64,000 bases of DNA from JACVRW01 sp036407035. GTDB taxonomy: Bacteria; Actinomycetota; Thermoleophilia; Solirubrobacterales; Thermoleophilaceae. Made by a program: the position numbers and the translations under genes. The stretch is taken from contig DASXAA010000064.1 in the NCBI GenBank assembly GCA_036407035.1, forward strand, positions 37,527 through 101,526, in the 5' to 3' direction. Positions 63,925 through 64,000 of this stretch are shown here, piece by piece; positions within the stretch are counted from its first letter, which is position 1, and every line of letters begins with the position of its first letter. Under the pieces are notes generated by a model. It had not been told where the DNA came from. It saw only the letters and a program-made list of their open reading frames with translations, and ran no database searches.

Positions 63925-64000
63925 GTGCTCCCCCGCACCTACGACAACCAGGTCTGCTCGATCGCCCGCACGCTCGAGGTGATGGGCGACCGCTGGACGG
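63925..64000 (+). CDS. HxlR-family transcriptional regulator, N-terminal part (partial)
   Basis: 25 codons to the window end. The start VLPRTYDNQVCSIARTLEVM, then GDRWT, is the typical HxlR N-terminus with its conserved Cys (residue 11) and the Asp-Arg-Trp before the DNA-binding helix. GTG start placed by the promoter. Divergent from proA. The rest of the gene is outside the window. Confidence 0.8.
   Translation, partial: MLPRTYDNQVCSIARTLEVMGDRWT

Overview
The window is very GC-rich, tightly packed chromosomal DNA. Most neighbouring genes overlap by 4 bases (ATGA/GTGA), GTG starts are common, and Shine-Dalgarno sequences are weak. Gene content and order (trp genes, hisIE, era-ybeY-phoH, yqeY, hrcA-dnaJ-prmA, lepA, kdp, murJ, rpsT, holA-comEC-comEA, leuS, rsfS-nadD-proA) indicate an actinobacterial chromosome, most likely the Thermoleophilia/Solirubrobacterales side. 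That placement is inference from gene content; no rRNA gene is present.

Layout. 1-126 holds the 3' end of a 6-phosphofructokinase gene. 123-13837 is one long leftward train: hisIE, trpE, trpG, trpD, trpC, then a moxR-DUF58-transglutaminase-htrA cassette, then trpF, trpB, trpA and two small genes. 13930-18589 carries a GNAT gene, era, ybeY, an intein-containing phoH and yqeY. A rightward Phd/PIN toxin-antitoxin pair, a cyclase and a cation/proton antiporter follow (18650-21892). prmA, dnaJ, hrcA and an HxlR regulator occupy 21898-25223. Next come an MBL-fold hydrolase, a MaoC pair, an MFS transporter, a primary-type sigma factor, a SnoaL protein and an alpha/beta hydrolase. From 30173 to 43148 a leftward block carries lepA, a stress protein, a split KdpD sensor, two related unknown genes, kdpB-C-A-F, a 26-codon membrane peptide, kdpE, the KdpD-like kinase and murJ.

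rpsT, a VOC protein, an aldehyde dehydrogenase and an arginase-like protein follow, then holA, comEC, comEA and acylphosphatase. A guanidino-group hydrolase and a leftward decarboxylase/LOG/membrane protein/leuS group come next. Rightward epoxide-hydrolase-like, coiled-coil and LtrA genes precede tRNA-Ala and a PD-(D/E)XK endonuclease frame that runs straight through it. The window closes with rsfS, nadD, proA and the start of a second HxlR gene.

Main points of interest: (1) PhoH carries a 359-residue intein with the Trp-Cys-Thr signature of class 3 inteins and two LAGLIDADG motifs. (2) leuS is interrupted by one in-frame TAG at a conserved Trp codon. (3) The endonuclease frame reads through an intact tRNA-Ala gene into a Phd-like domain. 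(4) ybeY, prmA and a LOG-family gene appear to start at CTG inside CTGA stop/start overlaps. (5) Four convergent gene pairs share their stop codons in CTAG/CTAA. (6) Three promoters seem to give leaderless or nearly leaderless mRNAs, one with a perfect palindrome abutting the ATG. (7) Short GC-rich tandem repeats occur in several gene tails, loops and spacers.
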